In this document: piece after piece, positions 8,206-18,046 of the stretch
How the letters are laid out: each line of letters starts with the position of its first letter
Numbering within the stretch: the first letter of the stretch is position 1
Origin: Novosphingobium capsulatum NBRC 12533
Lineage (GTDB): Bacteria; Pseudomonadota; Alphaproteobacteria; Sphingomonadales; Sphingomonadaceae
DNA: 64,000 nt
Direction: 5' to 3'
NCBI RefSeq assembly: GCF_001598375.1
Contig: NZ_BCYV01000018.1
Span: 1 to 64,000, forward strand
The notes under the pieces: generated by a model
What the model saw: the letters and a program-made list of their open reading frames with translations, nothing else
Database searches by the model: none
What the model was told of the DNA's origin: nothing
Program-made: the position numbers and the translations under genes

Positions 8206-9010
8206 GGTTCAGCCGTTCCCAATCCTGCATCAGATCGGCGCAATCGCCGATATCGCCGGCGATGGCATCGTGCAGCCCCTGCGCATCGCCCTTGGCGATC
8301 GCCTTGGCCGCGGCCTGGTGGTGATCGACCATCGCCGCCGTGCCATAGCGGCCATAGACCACGCGCATGAACGGGCCGAACTGCATCCACAGGCTTTCGA
8401 TCATGCGGTTGGCCAGCGGCATCGGCGCGGCGCCATAGATCAGCGAGTGGAAGCGGAAGTTCGATTCCATGTAGGCGTTCACGTCACCCTCGCCCAGCGC
8501 GGCGTCGGTCGCCTCGTCGGCGGCGCGAATGTCGCGCAGGCGCTCGGCGCTGATGTGCGGCAGCGCGGCCACGGCGGCCACCGGTTCGAGCAGGGTGCGC
8601 AGGCGCATGATCTCGTCAAAGCGCTCCAGCGTCATCTTGGGCACCATCACCGCGCGCTTGGAGCGGATATCCACCGCCCCTTCGGCGGCGATGCGGCTGA
8701 GCGCATCGCGCACCGGCATCTGGCTCACGCCCAGTTGCTGCGCCAGGCCGCGCGTGGAAATGCCCACGCCCGGCGCGATCTTGCCGGTGATCAGGCGATA
8801 GCGCAGGTCTTCATAGACCTGTTCGCGCAACGACGACGTCGCTTCGCCTTCGTCAGCCTGGGCCACCGCCACCTTGGCCGCGCGGGCCGCCCGCGCGATG
8901 GGCGCCTTGGCCGCTGCCACCTTGGCAGCGCCGGTTTTTGCGGCGGATTTGGCCGCGCTCTTGGCCGCTACCTTGGCCGGGCTCTTGGCCGTGCCGGCGC
9001 CGTTTTTCAT
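8201..9010 (-). CDS. GntR-family (FadR/FCD) transcriptional regulator with Ala/Lys-rich N-terminal tail
   Basis: The C-terminal 215 residues form a standard FadR-subfamily regulator. There is a winged helix (LREQVYEDLRYRLITGKIAPG, then LAQQLGVSQMPVRDALSRIAAEGAV) and an all-helical FCD domain with the metal/ligand histidines (FHSLIY, DHHQAA). It is preceded by about 45 residues made mainly of Ala and Lys (repeated AAKS), like histone H1/AlgP tails, which is unusual for the family. ATG 9010 is preferred; a TTG at 9025 is also in frame. It is divergent from the aminotransferase gene. FCD regulators usually respond to small carboxylates, and control of the nearby O-demethylation genes is possible but unproven. 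Confidence 0.85.
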   Translation of the reverse strand: MKNGAGTAKSPAKVAAKSAAKSAAKTGAAKVAAAKAPIARAARAAKVAVAQADEGEATSSLREQVYEDLRYRLITGKIAPGVGISTRGLAQQLGVSQMPVRDALSRIAAEGAVDIRSKRAVMVPKMTLERFDEIMRLRTLLEPVAAVAALPHISAERLRDIRAADEATDAALGEGDVNAYMESNFRFHSLIYGAAPMPLANRMIESLWMQFGPFMRVVYGRYGTAAMVDHHQAAAKAIAKGDAQGLHDAIAGDIGDCADLMQDWERLNL

Positions 9011-9170
9011 GCCTGTCTGTTCCAAATGAACCTGTCTGCCGTGATCTTGGGCCGTGCCCGTTCAATTGCCCACCGTGATGAACCTTTTGCACGCCAAGGC
9101 CAAGGCTTTTCGTTTGACGGCCCGATCGGGCAACCGTATCTGTGATCTTAGAATCCATCAGGACCGTTTC

Positions 9171-10553
9171 ATGACCACCGTTCGCAATCACGACATCGCC
9201 ACCCTGCGCCAGCTCGACATGGCGCACCATCTGCCCGCGCAATCCAGCTATGCCCTGCAACAGCAACTGGGCGGCAGCCGTGTGATCACGCACGCGCGCG
9301 GGTGCACGATCACCGATGGCGAAGGGCACAGCCTGCTCGATGGCATGGCGGGGCTGTGGTGCGTCAACGTGGGCTATGGCCGCGAGGAACTGGCCGAGGT
9401 GGCACGCACGCAGATGCTGGAGCTGCCGTTCTACAACACCTTTTTCCGCACCGCCACGCCGCCGCCGATCGAACTGGCTGCGCGCCTGGCCGGCCTGCTC
9501 GGCGGCAACCTGCAGCATGTGTTCTTCAACAACAGCGGATCGGAATCCAACGATACGGTGTTTCGCCTGGTGCGCACCTATTGGGCGCTCAAGGGGCAAC
9601 CCCAGCGCACCGTGTTCATCAGCCGGCGCAATGCCTATCACGGTTCCACCGTCGCCTCCGCCAGCCTGGGCGGCATGGATTTCATGCACGTGCAGGGCGG
9701 CATGCCGATCCCCGGCGTGGAACACGTGATGCAGCCCTATCATTTCGGTGAAGGCTTTGGCGAAGACCCCGAAAGCTTTGCCGCGCGCGCTGCCGCCGCG
9801 ATCGAGGAACGCATCCTGGCGGTCGGCCCGGAAAACGTTGCCGCGTTCATCGGCGAACCGGTGCAGGGCGCGGGCGGCGTGATCATTCCCCCGCCCACCT
9901 ACTGGCAACGGGTTGAGGCAATCTGCCGCAAGTATGGCATCCTGCTGGTGTCTGACGAGGTGATCTGCGGCTTTGGCCGGCTGGGCGCCTGGTTCGGCTT
10001 CCAGCATTTCGGCTTCACCCCCGATATTGTCTCGATGGCCAAGGGGCTGTCATCGGGCTACCTGCCGATTTCGGCCACCGGCGTCAGTCGCGAGATCGTC
10101 GAGACGCTACGCGCTTCGGGCGAAGAGTTCACCCATGGCTACACCTATTCCGGCCATCCGGTCTGCGCCGCTGTCGCGCTGCGTAATCTCGATATCATCG
10201 AGCGCGAAGACCTGGTCGGCCGCACCGCGCGCGACACGGGCCCCTACCTTGCCGCCGCGCTGGCAGAGCGGCTGGCCCCGCACCCGCTGGTGGGTGAGGC
10301 GCGCTCGCTCGGCCTGATCGGCGCGGTAGAGATCGTGGCGGAAAAGGGCACCAACCGGCGCCATGGCAAGGGCGGGCAAGCCGCGCCGATCGTGCGCGAC
10401 CATTGCATCGCGCGCGGGCTGATGGTGCGCGCGGTGCGCGATGCCATCGTGATGAGCCCGCCGCTGGTGATCAGCCATGCCGAGATCGACCAGCTAGTGG
10501 ACACTATCAAGGCCGCGCTCGACGCCGCGCAAGCCGAACTGGCCACGCTCTGA
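9171..10553 (+). CDS. Class III (omega) PLP-dependent aminotransferase
   Basis: This 460-residue protein has the class III layout: N-terminal substrate loop (LPFYNTFFRTATPP), phosphate-binding NNSGSESND, the Tyr-His pair in RRNAYHGST, the cofactor Asp (VSDEVICGFGR) and the Schiff-base Lys (SMAKGLSSGYLPI). These features are typical of omega-amino acid:pyruvate transaminases. ATG 9171 was chosen because AGGACC lies just upstream; the frame extends further back without a ribosome site. It is divergently transcribed from the GntR gene and 27 bp from a convergent hydrolase. The amine donor is not deducible. Confidence 0.9.
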   Translation: MTTVRNHDIATLRQLDMAHHLPAQSSYALQQQLGGSRVITHARGCTITDGEGHSLLDGMAGLWCVNVGYGREELAEVARTQMLELPFYNTFFRTATPPPIELAARLAGLLGGNLQHVFFNNSGSESNDTVFRLVRTYWALKGQPQRTVFISRRNAYHGSTVASASLGGMDFMHVQGGMPIPGVEHVMQPYHFGEGFGEDPESFAARAAAAIEERILAVGPENVAAFIGEPVQGAGGVIIPPPTYWQRVEAICRKYGILLVSDEVICGFGRLGAWFGFQHFGFTPDIVSMAKGLSSGYLPISATGVSREIVETLRASGEEFTHGYTYSGHPVCAAVALRNLDIIEREDLVGRTARDTGPYLAAALAERLAPHPLVGEARSLGLIGAVEIVAEKGTNRRHGKGGQAAPIVRDHCIARGLMVRAVRDAIVMSPPLVISHAEIDQLVDTIKAALDAAQAELATL

Positions 10554-10580
10554 ACCGCACAACGCCGGCTGCGCTTGCGC

Positions 10581-11252
10581 TCAGCCGGCCATGCCCAGCA
10601 CGATATCGCGCAGCGCGGCGGGTGCATCAGCCATGACGAAATGGCCGCCGCCCACCTCGTGGTATTCCCAGGCGGGATCGGCGCGCGCTGCCTCGGCAAA
10701 GCGGGCAAACGGCGTGGGCTGCCACCCGGTGGCGAAGATATAGCTGCGCCGCGGCACCTTGGCCTCTTCCCCAGTCAGTTGCACCGCTTCAACCAGCGTC
10801 AGCAGCGGATGCGGTGTCAGGCGCGGATCGGCAAAACCGGGCAGCGGGGCGATGGCGCCGGGGCTGTGTTTTTGCCCATCAATATAATGGGCATGCTCCC
10901 ATTCCCCGGTCAGATCCCACAGCGACTGGCCATCGGCCGGCACGAAGGCATCGACATAGACCAGCGCATCGATCCGCGCGCCCAGCCGCGCCGCCACGCC
11001 GGTGATGACCATGCCGCCATAGCTATGCCCGACCAGCACGAAGCGATCGAGCCCGGCCCGCGCCACTTCGTTTTCGACATGGGCAATATGGTCACGCAGC
11101 GAAATGCCGGGATGGAACCGGGCGGCATCAGCCCCCAGCCCCGGCAGATCGACCGCCACCACGCGGTGGCCGGCGGCGCGCAGTTCGCCCGCCAGCCGAT
11201 CATAACACCAGGCGCCGCACCAGGCGCCATGCACCAGTACGTAATCGGTCAT
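10581..11252 (-). CDS. Alpha/beta hydrolase (methylesterase/hydroxynitrile-lyase-like)
   Basis: This 223-residue protein begins with the oxyanion loop VLVHGAWCGAWCY, has the nucleophile elbow GHSYGG at about residues 84-89, an acid near YVDAF and the catalytic His in GGGHFVMADAP. The compact size matches plant MES/HNL-like bacterial hydrolases acting on esters or small aromatics. It is 12 bp downstream of metF on the same strand, so it is probably co-transcribed with ligM and metF. A role in hydrolysing an aromatic ester feeding the O-demethylation branch is an inference from position. Confidence 0.8.
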   Translation of the reverse strand: MTDYVLVHGAWCGAWCYDRLAGELRAAGHRVVAVDLPGLGADAARFHPGISLRDHIAHVENEVARAGLDRFVLVGHSYGGMVITGVAARLGARIDALVYVDAFVPADGQSLWDLTGEWEHAHYIDGQKHSPGAIAPLPGFADPRLTPHPLLTLVEAVQLTGEEAKVPRRSYIFATGWQPTPFARFAEAARADPAWEYHEVGGGHFVMADAPAALRDIVLGMAG

Positions 11253-11264
11253 GATCAGTGCCTT

Positions 11265-12140
11265 TCAGGCGGGATGGCGGCGGCGATAGTCCTCGATCCA
11301 TTCCACGGTCTTGGCGAGGCCACCGAACGGATAGAAATGCAGCCGCACGCGGCCATGCTGCGGCCCCAGGCCACTGGCAAAGGCATCGACCAGCTTGTCC
11401 GGCCCGGCGCTGCCGAGCAGATTGCCCAGCGAAATGCCGTACTTCTTCATCACGCTGGCCGAGGCGCCCACGCCACAGCGGGCGGCAAAGCCCAGCAGGC
11501 GCTTGATCCCGGCCGGGCCCGGCACGCCGATCCGCACCGGCGCATCGATGCCGCGCGCGCGCAGCTTTTCCAGCCAGACCAGGAAGGAATCGGCATCAAA
11601 CCCGAACTGGGTGACGATCAGCGGCGCCATGCCGCGCGCGGTGATTTCGGCCACCTTCTTGTCCAGCACGGCCCAGCATTCCGCCTCGGTCATGTTGGGG
11701 TGGCCATCGGGGTGGCCGCCGATGCCGATCGCGGTGATCCCGGCACGTTCGAACGCGCCGGTGGCGATCAGCGCAGAGCTGTCGAAAAACGGCCCCTGCG
11801 GCTCTGCCGGGTCACCGGCCACGATGAAGCAGCGGCGCACGCCAGCCTGTTCCACCACGGCCTTCAGATAGGCTTCGAATTCGGGCACATTGATGATCCG
11901 CCGCGCCGAAAAATGCGGCATCGGTTCAAAGCCCAGCTCGCGCACGGCCACGGTGGCGGCAATGCGGGCCTGGGCTTCCTCGCCCGGCAGATAGGTGACG
12001 GCAACGGGCGTTTCAGGGGGGATCAGAGGCGCCGCCTCGCGCAGGGACGCAATGTCCTTGGCGGTCATTTCCAGCGAATACCCATCGGTAATCCCGGCGG
12101 GTTCCTTGTCCCAATTGGGATGAATCTGTGCGTATGCCAT
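11265..12140 (-). CDS. metF: Methylenetetrahydrofolate reductase (MetF-like, catabolic C1 branch)
   Basis: This 291-residue TIM-barrel flavoprotein has the MTHFR pattern, including FIVAGDPAEPQGPF, IGIGGHPDGHPN and LIVTQFGFDAD. In sphingomonads a divergent MetF lies beside ligM and oxidises the 5-methyl-THF made during O-demethylation to 5,10-methylene-THF. Here it is downstream of ligM on the same strand, separated by a large palindromic repeat. The gene therefore probably serves aromatic C1 disposal rather than methionine synthesis. Confidence 0.88.
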   Translation of the reverse strand: MAYAQIHPNWDKEPAGITDGYSLEMTAKDIASLREAAPLIPPETPVAVTYLPGEEAQARIAATVAVRELGFEPMPHFSARRIINVPEFEAYLKAVVEQAGVRRCFIVAGDPAEPQGPFFDSSALIATGAFERAGITAIGIGGHPDGHPNMTEAECWAVLDKKVAEITARGMAPLIVTQFGFDADSFLVWLEKLRARGIDAPVRIGVPGPAGIKRLLGFAARCGVGASASVMKKYGISLGNLLGSAGPDKLVDAFASGLGPQHGRVRLHFYPFGGLAKTVEWIEDYRRRHPA

Positions 12141-12231
12141 CCTCTGATCCCTCGCCCATTCGTGTTGTTATGCTTGGGGTAGTGCCCCTCCCCGCCAAGC
12201 GGCAGGGAGAGAGCGGTGACGAGGTCCGGTC

Positions 12232-12356
12232 GCCATTGTGGCCAGACCGAGCCGAGAATGGTGCTGTTTCGCGAGCCGGAGCGCAGCGTACTTTAGGTAC
12301 GTGAGCACCGGAAGCGCGAAACAGTGCCGTTCGCAGGCCGGTATGGGCGCAATGGC
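12232..12356. repeat. Long imperfect palindrome (about 60-bp arms) between ligM and metF
   Basis: The two halves read as each other's complement with scattered mismatches: GCCATTG at the left matches CAATGGC at the right, and the inner CTGTTTCGCG/CGCGAAACAG and GTAC-centred segments pair. It should form a cruciform or long RNA hairpin. It lies inside the presumed ligM-metF transcript, so it may attenuate metF or stabilise the ligM 3' end. Confidence 0.75.
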
Positions 12357-12365
12357 GGCTGGGCC

Positions 12366-13781
<1,416 letters not shown>

Positions 13782-13802
13782 CTAAAAATGCTTGGTTGAA
13801 AT

Positions 13803-13821
13803 TTGTATGCAACACATACAA
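13803..13821. promoter_or_regulatory. Palindromic operator between ligM and purU
   Basis: TTGTATGCAACACATACAA is a perfect 7-bp inverted repeat with a 5-bp centre, 37 bp upstream of the ligM start and 70 bp upstream of purU. Sixteen of its bases recur with one mismatch upstream of the ligJABC operon (53457-53472). It is a good candidate for a GntR-type dimer. Confidence 0.75.
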
Positions 13822-13890
13822 TATCAAATCAGATTCGCAATGGCAAAATCGACAGGCCGGCGCGAGACAACGACGGGAGAGACACTGACC

Positions 13891-14745
13891 ATGGCCGCAC
13901 CGCTGATTCTCACCATTTCCTGCACCGACGTGCCGGGAATCGTTGCCCGCGTATCGGGCACGCTGTTCGAACAGGGCGCCAACGTGCTGGAGGCGCAGCA
14001 GTTCGACGACCTTGAATCCGGGCGCTTTTTCATGCGTGTGGTGTTCGATCCGGGCGAAAAGAGCGCGCAAATGCTGCGCGATGCCCTCACCCCGGTGGCG
14101 CAGCAATATGGCATGGACTGGAACCTGCGCGACACCGCGCAAAAGCGCCGCGTGGTGATGATGGTTTCCAAGTTCGACCACTGCCTGGGCGATCTGCTCT
14201 ATCGCGCGCGAATCGGCGAGCTGCCGATGGAAGTGGTCGCCATCCTGGGCAACCATCCCAAGGAAGCGCTGTCGATCTCGCTGATCGGCGACATCCCCTA
14301 TTACCACCTGCCGATCACCAAGGACACCAAGCCGCAGCAGGAAGCGGAAGTGAAGCGCATCGTCACCGAAACCGGCGCCGAGCTGGTCGTGCTGGCCCGC
14401 TACATGCAAATCCTGTCGGATGACCTGGCCAGGTTCCTGTCGGGCCGCTGCATCAACATCCACCACTCGTTCCTGCCCAGCTTCAAGGGCGCCAAGCCCT
14501 ATCACCAGGCCCACGCGCGCGGCGTGAAGATGATCGGCGCGACCGGGCATTATGTGACGGCAGACCTCGACGAAGGCCCGATCATCCATCAGGATGTCGA
14601 AACCGTGACTCATGCCGATCGGCCAGATGATCTGGTGCGCAAGGGCCGCGATATCGAACGCCGCGTGCTGGCCGAAGCCGTGCGGCTGCACCTGGAAGAC
14701 CGCGCGCTGCTCAACGGCAACAAGACGGTCGTGTTCAAAAGCTGA
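13891..14745 (+). CDS. purU: Formyltetrahydrofolate deformylase PurU
   Basis: The 284-residue protein has an N-terminal ACT domain ([20 protein letters not shown], residues 6-25) and a formyltransferase-type catalytic domain with the PurU signature ([41 protein letters not shown]). It hydrolyses 10-formyl-THF to formate and free THF. ATG 13891 follows a GGGAGAG site; an upstream in-frame ATG at 13840 is less likely. Its position opposite ligM-metF suggests it regenerates THF for O-demethylation, a task done by formyl-THF ligase LigH in the best-studied sphingomonad. Confidence 0.93.
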   Translation: MAAPLILTISCTDVPGIVARVSGTLFEQGANVLEAQQFDDLESGRFFMRVVFDPGEKSAQMLRDALTPVAQQYGMDWNLRDTAQKRRVVMMVSKFDHCLGDLLYRARIGELPMEVVAILGNHPKEALSISLIGDIPYYHLPITKDTKPQQEAEVKRIVTETGAELVVLARYMQILSDDLARFLSGRCINIHHSFLPSFKGAKPYHQAHARGVKMIGATGHYVTADLDEGPIIHQDVETVTHADRPDDLVRKGRDIERRVLAEAVRLHLEDRALLNGNKTVVFKS

Positions 14746-14761
14746 CGGGAAAGGAAGCACG

Positions 14762-15163
14762 ATGCAGGTCAACGCCCTCGATCATGTGAACATCATCACC
14801 GACCGCCTGGGCGAAACCTGCGCTTTCTACGTCGCGCTGCTCGGGCTTGAGCAGCGCGACGCGCCCCCGCCCTTGACCCCGAAAAACGCGCAGTGGCTCT
14901 ATGACAAGGGCGGGCGGGCCGTGCTGCACATCAACAGCACCGATTGCCCGCGCACCTATGACCGCGCGGTGGAGCCGGGCCGGGTAACCGGCGCGATCCA
15001 CCATGTCGCGCTCAACTGTTCCGGGCATGACACCGTCAGCACGCGGATCGCGGCCATGGGGCTGGAGGCCAAGACCAACTTCGTCGCGGCGATCGGCCTG
15101 CGCCAGATTTTCGTGGCCGATCCCAACAACGTGCTGCTGGAATTGAACTTCTTCGCCGATTGA
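14762..15163 (+). CDS. VOC-family (glyoxalase/extradiol dioxygenase-like) protein
   Basis: This 133-residue single-module VOC protein (VNALDHVNIITDRLGETCAFYVALLGLEQRD, then HHVALNCSG and NVLLELNFF) has His at the first strand and Glu near the end, where VOC metalloenzymes bind metal. It starts 16 bp after purU, so it belongs to the same transcript. The substrate is unknown. The placement suggests a small aromatic or C1-derived adduct; one possibility is dealing with a glutathione or aldehyde conjugate. Confidence 0.8.
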   Translation: MQVNALDHVNIITDRLGETCAFYVALLGLEQRDAPPPLTPKNAQWLYDKGGRAVLHINSTDCPRTYDRAVEPGRVTGAIHHVALNCSGHDTVSTRIAAMGLEAKTNFVAAIGLRQIFVADPNNVLLELNFFAD

Positions 15164-15293
15164 TCCTCCCCGACACGGAGAGGGGGACCAGCCGCAGGCT
15201 GGTGGAGGGGCGTTTCTACCTTGAACGCCGCTTCAGTGGCCAATCCCCACCACCACGCTTCGCGCGGTCCCCCTCCCCGATACGGGGAGGATC
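15164..15293. repeat. Paired intergenic palindromes, family A
   Basis: The block between convergent genes contains GATCCTCCCC...GAGGGGGACCAGCCGCAGGCTGG and its inverted counterpart ending CGGGGAGGATC. Related units occur at 42880, 55471 and 63618. It probably folds into a bidirectional terminator-like hairpin. Confidence 0.75.
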
Positions 15294-16029
15294 AGATCGC
15301 CGCTTCGAGCGCGTCGGCCAGGGCCTCTGGCATCGACAGGTAGGGGCTGTGGTCCGCCTCCAGCGTGATCACCTGCGCACCGGGCGACATGGCGATCATG
15401 CGGCGCTGGCTGTCGATCGGGATCGTGCGATCCTGCGTGCACGCGATATAGGTGCGCGGCTTGCTGCCCCAACGCTCGGGCGTGACGACGATCTTCTGCC
15501 GGCGCGGCTCGCTCGGCTCGGCCATCAGGCGGGGCAGCACGGCAGCCACCGCGTCAGGGGGAGACAGCTGCGCAAAAACATCGCCTGCCCCGTCGAGTGG
15601 ATCGATCACCGTGGCAATGCTGCCATGCAGCGGCTTGATGATCGCCTCGAACGGCGCATTGGGGCCAACGATCTCCTTGAATTCCGCGCGCGACAGGCCA
15701 GCGGGCAGCATCATCGCGCAGATATAGGCCAGGCTGTCCATCGCCTCGGGATGGCGTTCGGCCGCCGTGCTCACCACCAGCCCGCCACGGCTGTGCCCGC
15801 CCAGAACCACCGGCGCGCCACCCAGCCGGGCCTTGAGATCGGCGCAATGCTGCGCGGCAAAATCGCCCCAGTCCTCCAGTGTCACCGCCGCCATTTCCTC
15901 GGCCGTGCCCCCCATGCCGGGCAGCGTCGGCGCCACCACGGTATGCCCGCGCGCGGCCAGGATCGCGGCCACGGTGTCAAAGCACCAGCCACCATGCCAC
16001 GAACCATGGATCAGAACGAAACCGGCCAT
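15292..16029 (-). CDS. Alpha/beta hydrolase
   Basis: This 245-residue hydrolase begins FVLIHGSWHGGWCF, has the nucleophile elbow GGHSRGG at about residues 75-81 and a C-terminal His in EADHSPYLS. The Ser-Asp-His layout matches the same broad esterase group as the gene at 10.6 kb. The start at 16029 (MAGFVLIHG) is preferred to longer frames because the upstream extension is a shadow of the glutathione transferase gene. It is last in a tightly packed minus-strand unit. The substrate is not readable; an aromatic ester or acyl intermediate is plausible. Confidence 0.82.
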   Translation of the reverse strand: MAGFVLIHGSWHGGWCFDTVAAILAARGHTVVAPTLPGMGGTAEEMAAVTLEDWGDFAAQHCADLKARLGGAPVVLGGHSRGGLVVSTAAERHPEAMDSLAYICAMMLPAGLSRAEFKEIVGPNAPFEAIIKPLHGSIATVIDPLDGAGDVFAQLSPPDAVAAVLPRLMAEPSEPRRQKIVVTPERWGSKPRTYIACTQDRTIPIDSQRRMIAMSPGAQVITLEADHSPYLSMPEALADALEAAI

Positions 16030-16046
16030 TTTCCTGCAATCCTCTT

Positions 16047-16823
16047 TTAACGCGCGTGCCCGGTCCAGGTGCGCAGGCCGGGCGCGGTGCGATCCTCGCC
16101 CGCCAGCGCAGCGGCCACGGCGGGCCGTGCGGTCATGCGATCGCGCCAGGCCACCAGGCGCGGCGCGCGCACGGCGATATCCAGTTCGGGGAACATCCGC
16201 TCCACCATCATCCCGCAATGGGCATAAAAGTTGATGTCGGCAAGCGTATAGCTGTCCCCGGCAAGCCAGGCGGTTTCGCCCAGCTGGCGTTCCACCTTGT
16301 CCACCGCATAGGTGATCTTGTCCAGGGCATGGGCCAGGTCGCTTTCGGAAAAGCCCGATCGCGCCGTCGCCCATTTCTTGCGCTGGTCGGGCAGCGGGAT
16401 GTTTTCCAGCAGCTTTTCGAATTCGCCGTTCTCGATGTTGCGTGCAATGATCCCAACCATGCGGTGCCAGCCATGCATCGACACGTGGTTCATCACATGC
16501 TCGTCAACAAACTTGTTCCAATAGCGCATCCGCGCCGCGTCCACGGGGTCGCGCGGTCGCAACGGGCCATCGGCCGGCTGGGCATCGGGGAAGGCATCCT
16601 CCAGGTATTCGTTGATCACGGTGGTGTGCGTGATGATCGTGCCATCGTGATCGAGCACGGGCACCTGTCCTTCGGGATTGATCGCGGTGAACCACGGCTG
16701 GTGCTGCTCGAACTTGTGCAGATCGACATAGCGACTGGCATAGCCCAGACCCTTTTCCTTGAGCGGAATCATCGATTTGAGCGAGTTCGCCACGGGTTCG
16801 GCGTGGTAATAGGTCAAGGCCAT
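16047..16823 (-). CDS. Glutathione S-transferase resembling LigF-type beta-etherase
   Basis: This 258-residue GST has a thioredoxin-like N-terminal domain (HAEPVANSLKSMIPLKEKGL, then FTAINPEGQVPVLDHDG and the TVINEYLED segment) and a helical C-terminal domain. The length and the motifs ANSLK, KFEQHQPWF and INP-GQVP match LigF (257 residues), which cleaves the beta-O-4 ether of lignin dimers by glutathione attack. I infer a LigF-like etherase, but other aromatic GSTs share this fold. It lies between an SDR and a hydrolase with gaps of 12-17 bp, as in a catabolic operon. Confidence 0.75.
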   Translation of the reverse strand: MALTYYHAEPVANSLKSMIPLKEKGLGYASRYVDLHKFEQHQPWFTAINPEGQVPVLDHDGTIITHTTVINEYLEDAFPDAQPADGPLRPRDPVDAARMRYWNKFVDEHVMNHVSMHGWHRMVGIIARNIENGEFEKLLENIPLPDQRKKWATARSGFSESDLAHALDKITYAVDKVERQLGETAWLAGDSYTLADINFYAHCGMMVERMFPELDIAVRAPRLVAWRDRMTARPAVAAALAGEDRTAPGLRTWTGHAR

Positions 16824-16835
16824 GGTCGCACTCCG

Positions 16836-17585
16836 TTACAGCGACAGGGTTCCCAAAAGGCCGCCATCCACGGCCCAGCTTTGCGCGGTGACATGGGCTG
16901 CGGCATCCGACAGCAGAAAGGCGGCGACCTGCGCCAGTTCATCGGCACTGCCGGTGCGCCCCTGCGGCACGCGGGCGGCCATCGCCGTTGCGGCATCGGG
17001 TGGCAGGGCATCGAGCATCGGGGTTTCGATGAAACCGGGCACCACGCAATTGCAGCGCACGCCGAACGGCGCCAGTTCCAGCGCGACCGCGCGCGACAGG
17101 CCGAGCACCGCGTGCTTTGACGCGACATAGCCCGCGTTCATCGCCATGCCGCGCTCGCTCGCCAGGCTGCCGGTCACCAGGATCGCGCCGCGCCGCCGCT
17201 GCTTCATCGCCGGAACGACATGGGCAATAGCGTGGAATACCGCCGTGACATTGACCGCCATGACCGCCGCAAACGCCGCGTCGCCATAGTCTTCCACCGC
17301 CGCAAATGTGCCGCCAATACCGGCGTTGCAGAACAGGCCGTCGATGGCGCCGCGCGCAGCCACAGCCGCGTCCAGCGCCGCCAGCAATTGCGGCTTGTCA
17401 GCCACGTCTGCCACTGCCCATCCGGCCGCGCCGCCCAATTCTGCCACCGCCTCTTCCAGCAAGGCGGCGCGCCTGGCAATCAGGGTTACCGTGCCGCCGC
17501 CGGCCACCACGCGCTGCGACGTCGCGCGGCCGATCCCGCTGGAAGCCCCGGTGATCACCACATGGCGGCCGGCGAAATCCGTCAT
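16836..17585 (-). CDS. Short-chain dehydrogenase/reductase
   Basis: This classical SDR of 249 residues has the cofactor loop TGASSGIG (residues 12-19), NAG near 90, Ser in VTGSLAS and the YVASK catalytic pair. The start overlaps the stop of the phosphatase-like gene (ATGA). The C-terminal AVDGGLLG end is typical of FabG-like enzymes. In an array with a LigF-like GST it may oxidise or reduce a benzylic or side-chain alcohol; this is inferred. Confidence 0.88.
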   Translation of the reverse strand: MTDFAGRHVVITGASSGIGRATSQRVVAGGGTVTLIARRAALLEEAVAELGGAAGWAVADVADKPQLLAALDAAVAARGAIDGLFCNAGIGGTFAAVEDYGDAAFAAVMAVNVTAVFHAIAHVVPAMKQRRRGAILVTGSLASERGMAMNAGYVASKHAVLGLSRAVALELAPFGVRCNCVVPGFIETPMLDALPPDAATAMAARVPQGRTGSADELAQVAAFLLSDAAAHVTAQSWAVDGGLLGTLSL

Positions 17586-18046
17586 GCCCGCCCGCCTGCG
17601 ATGAACGCGGCCCAGACCTGGGCCTCGGGCCGGTCAGACCCTTCTGGCGTCCATTGCCGGGCCATCAGCGCGCGCGCCTGCCCCTCGCCCATGCCGGCCA
17701 CCGCGCGGTGCCAGCGATAGAAGAACGCCGCCACCCGCCAATTCATGATGCAATGCACGTGCACCGGGCGCGGCGCTGCATCCAGTGCTGCGCAGAACGC
17801 GGCGAAATGCCCGTCATCGGGCGCATCGAACGGCACGGGGATATGGGTATAGCCGATGCCCGCCGTCGCCAGCCGCGCGCCCTCTTCGGGCAGGGCCTCT
17901 GGGTGGGTTTCCAGCGCCAGGTTGATCACATGGGCCACGCCCAGCCCGGCTAGCCGCGCCACGTCGCGCGGCTCCAGCCGGCACGACGTGGTGACATCGG
18001 CCCCCAGCCGCTGCCACGCGCGGATGTCGGCCGGATCGGAGGTCAT
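17582..18046 (-). CDS. DUF442/tyrosine-phosphatase-like protein with shortened CX4R loop
   Basis: This 154-residue protein has the overall DUF442 phosphatase layout. The signature loop reads VHCIMNWRVAAF: the Cys and Arg are separated by four residues, not the five of active tyrosine phosphatases. Related proteins with HCAANYRV-type loops exist, so the change is a subfamily feature, and classical phosphatase activity is doubtful. It overlaps both neighbours by ATGA junctions, which strongly ties it to the amidohydrolase and the SDR. The function in this operon is unknown. Confidence 0.65.
   Translation of the reverse strand: MTSDPADIRAWQRLGADVTTSCRLEPRDVARLAGLGVAHVINLALETHPEALPEEGARLATAGIGYTHIPVPFDAPDDGHFAAFCAALDAAPRPVHVHCIMNWRVAAFFYRWHRAVAGMGEGQARALMARQWTPEGSDRPEAQVWAAFIAGGRA

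Noticed and set aside
10575..12182. A 535-codon plus-strand frame over the hydrolase and metF
   Set aside because: Antisense shadow; the minus-strand products have clear family motifs and the long frame has none.
16047..16823. Assigning the GST directly as ligF or ligE
   Set aside because: The pattern suits LigF best but cannot exclude another beta-etherase or a different aromatic GST, so the symbol was left out.
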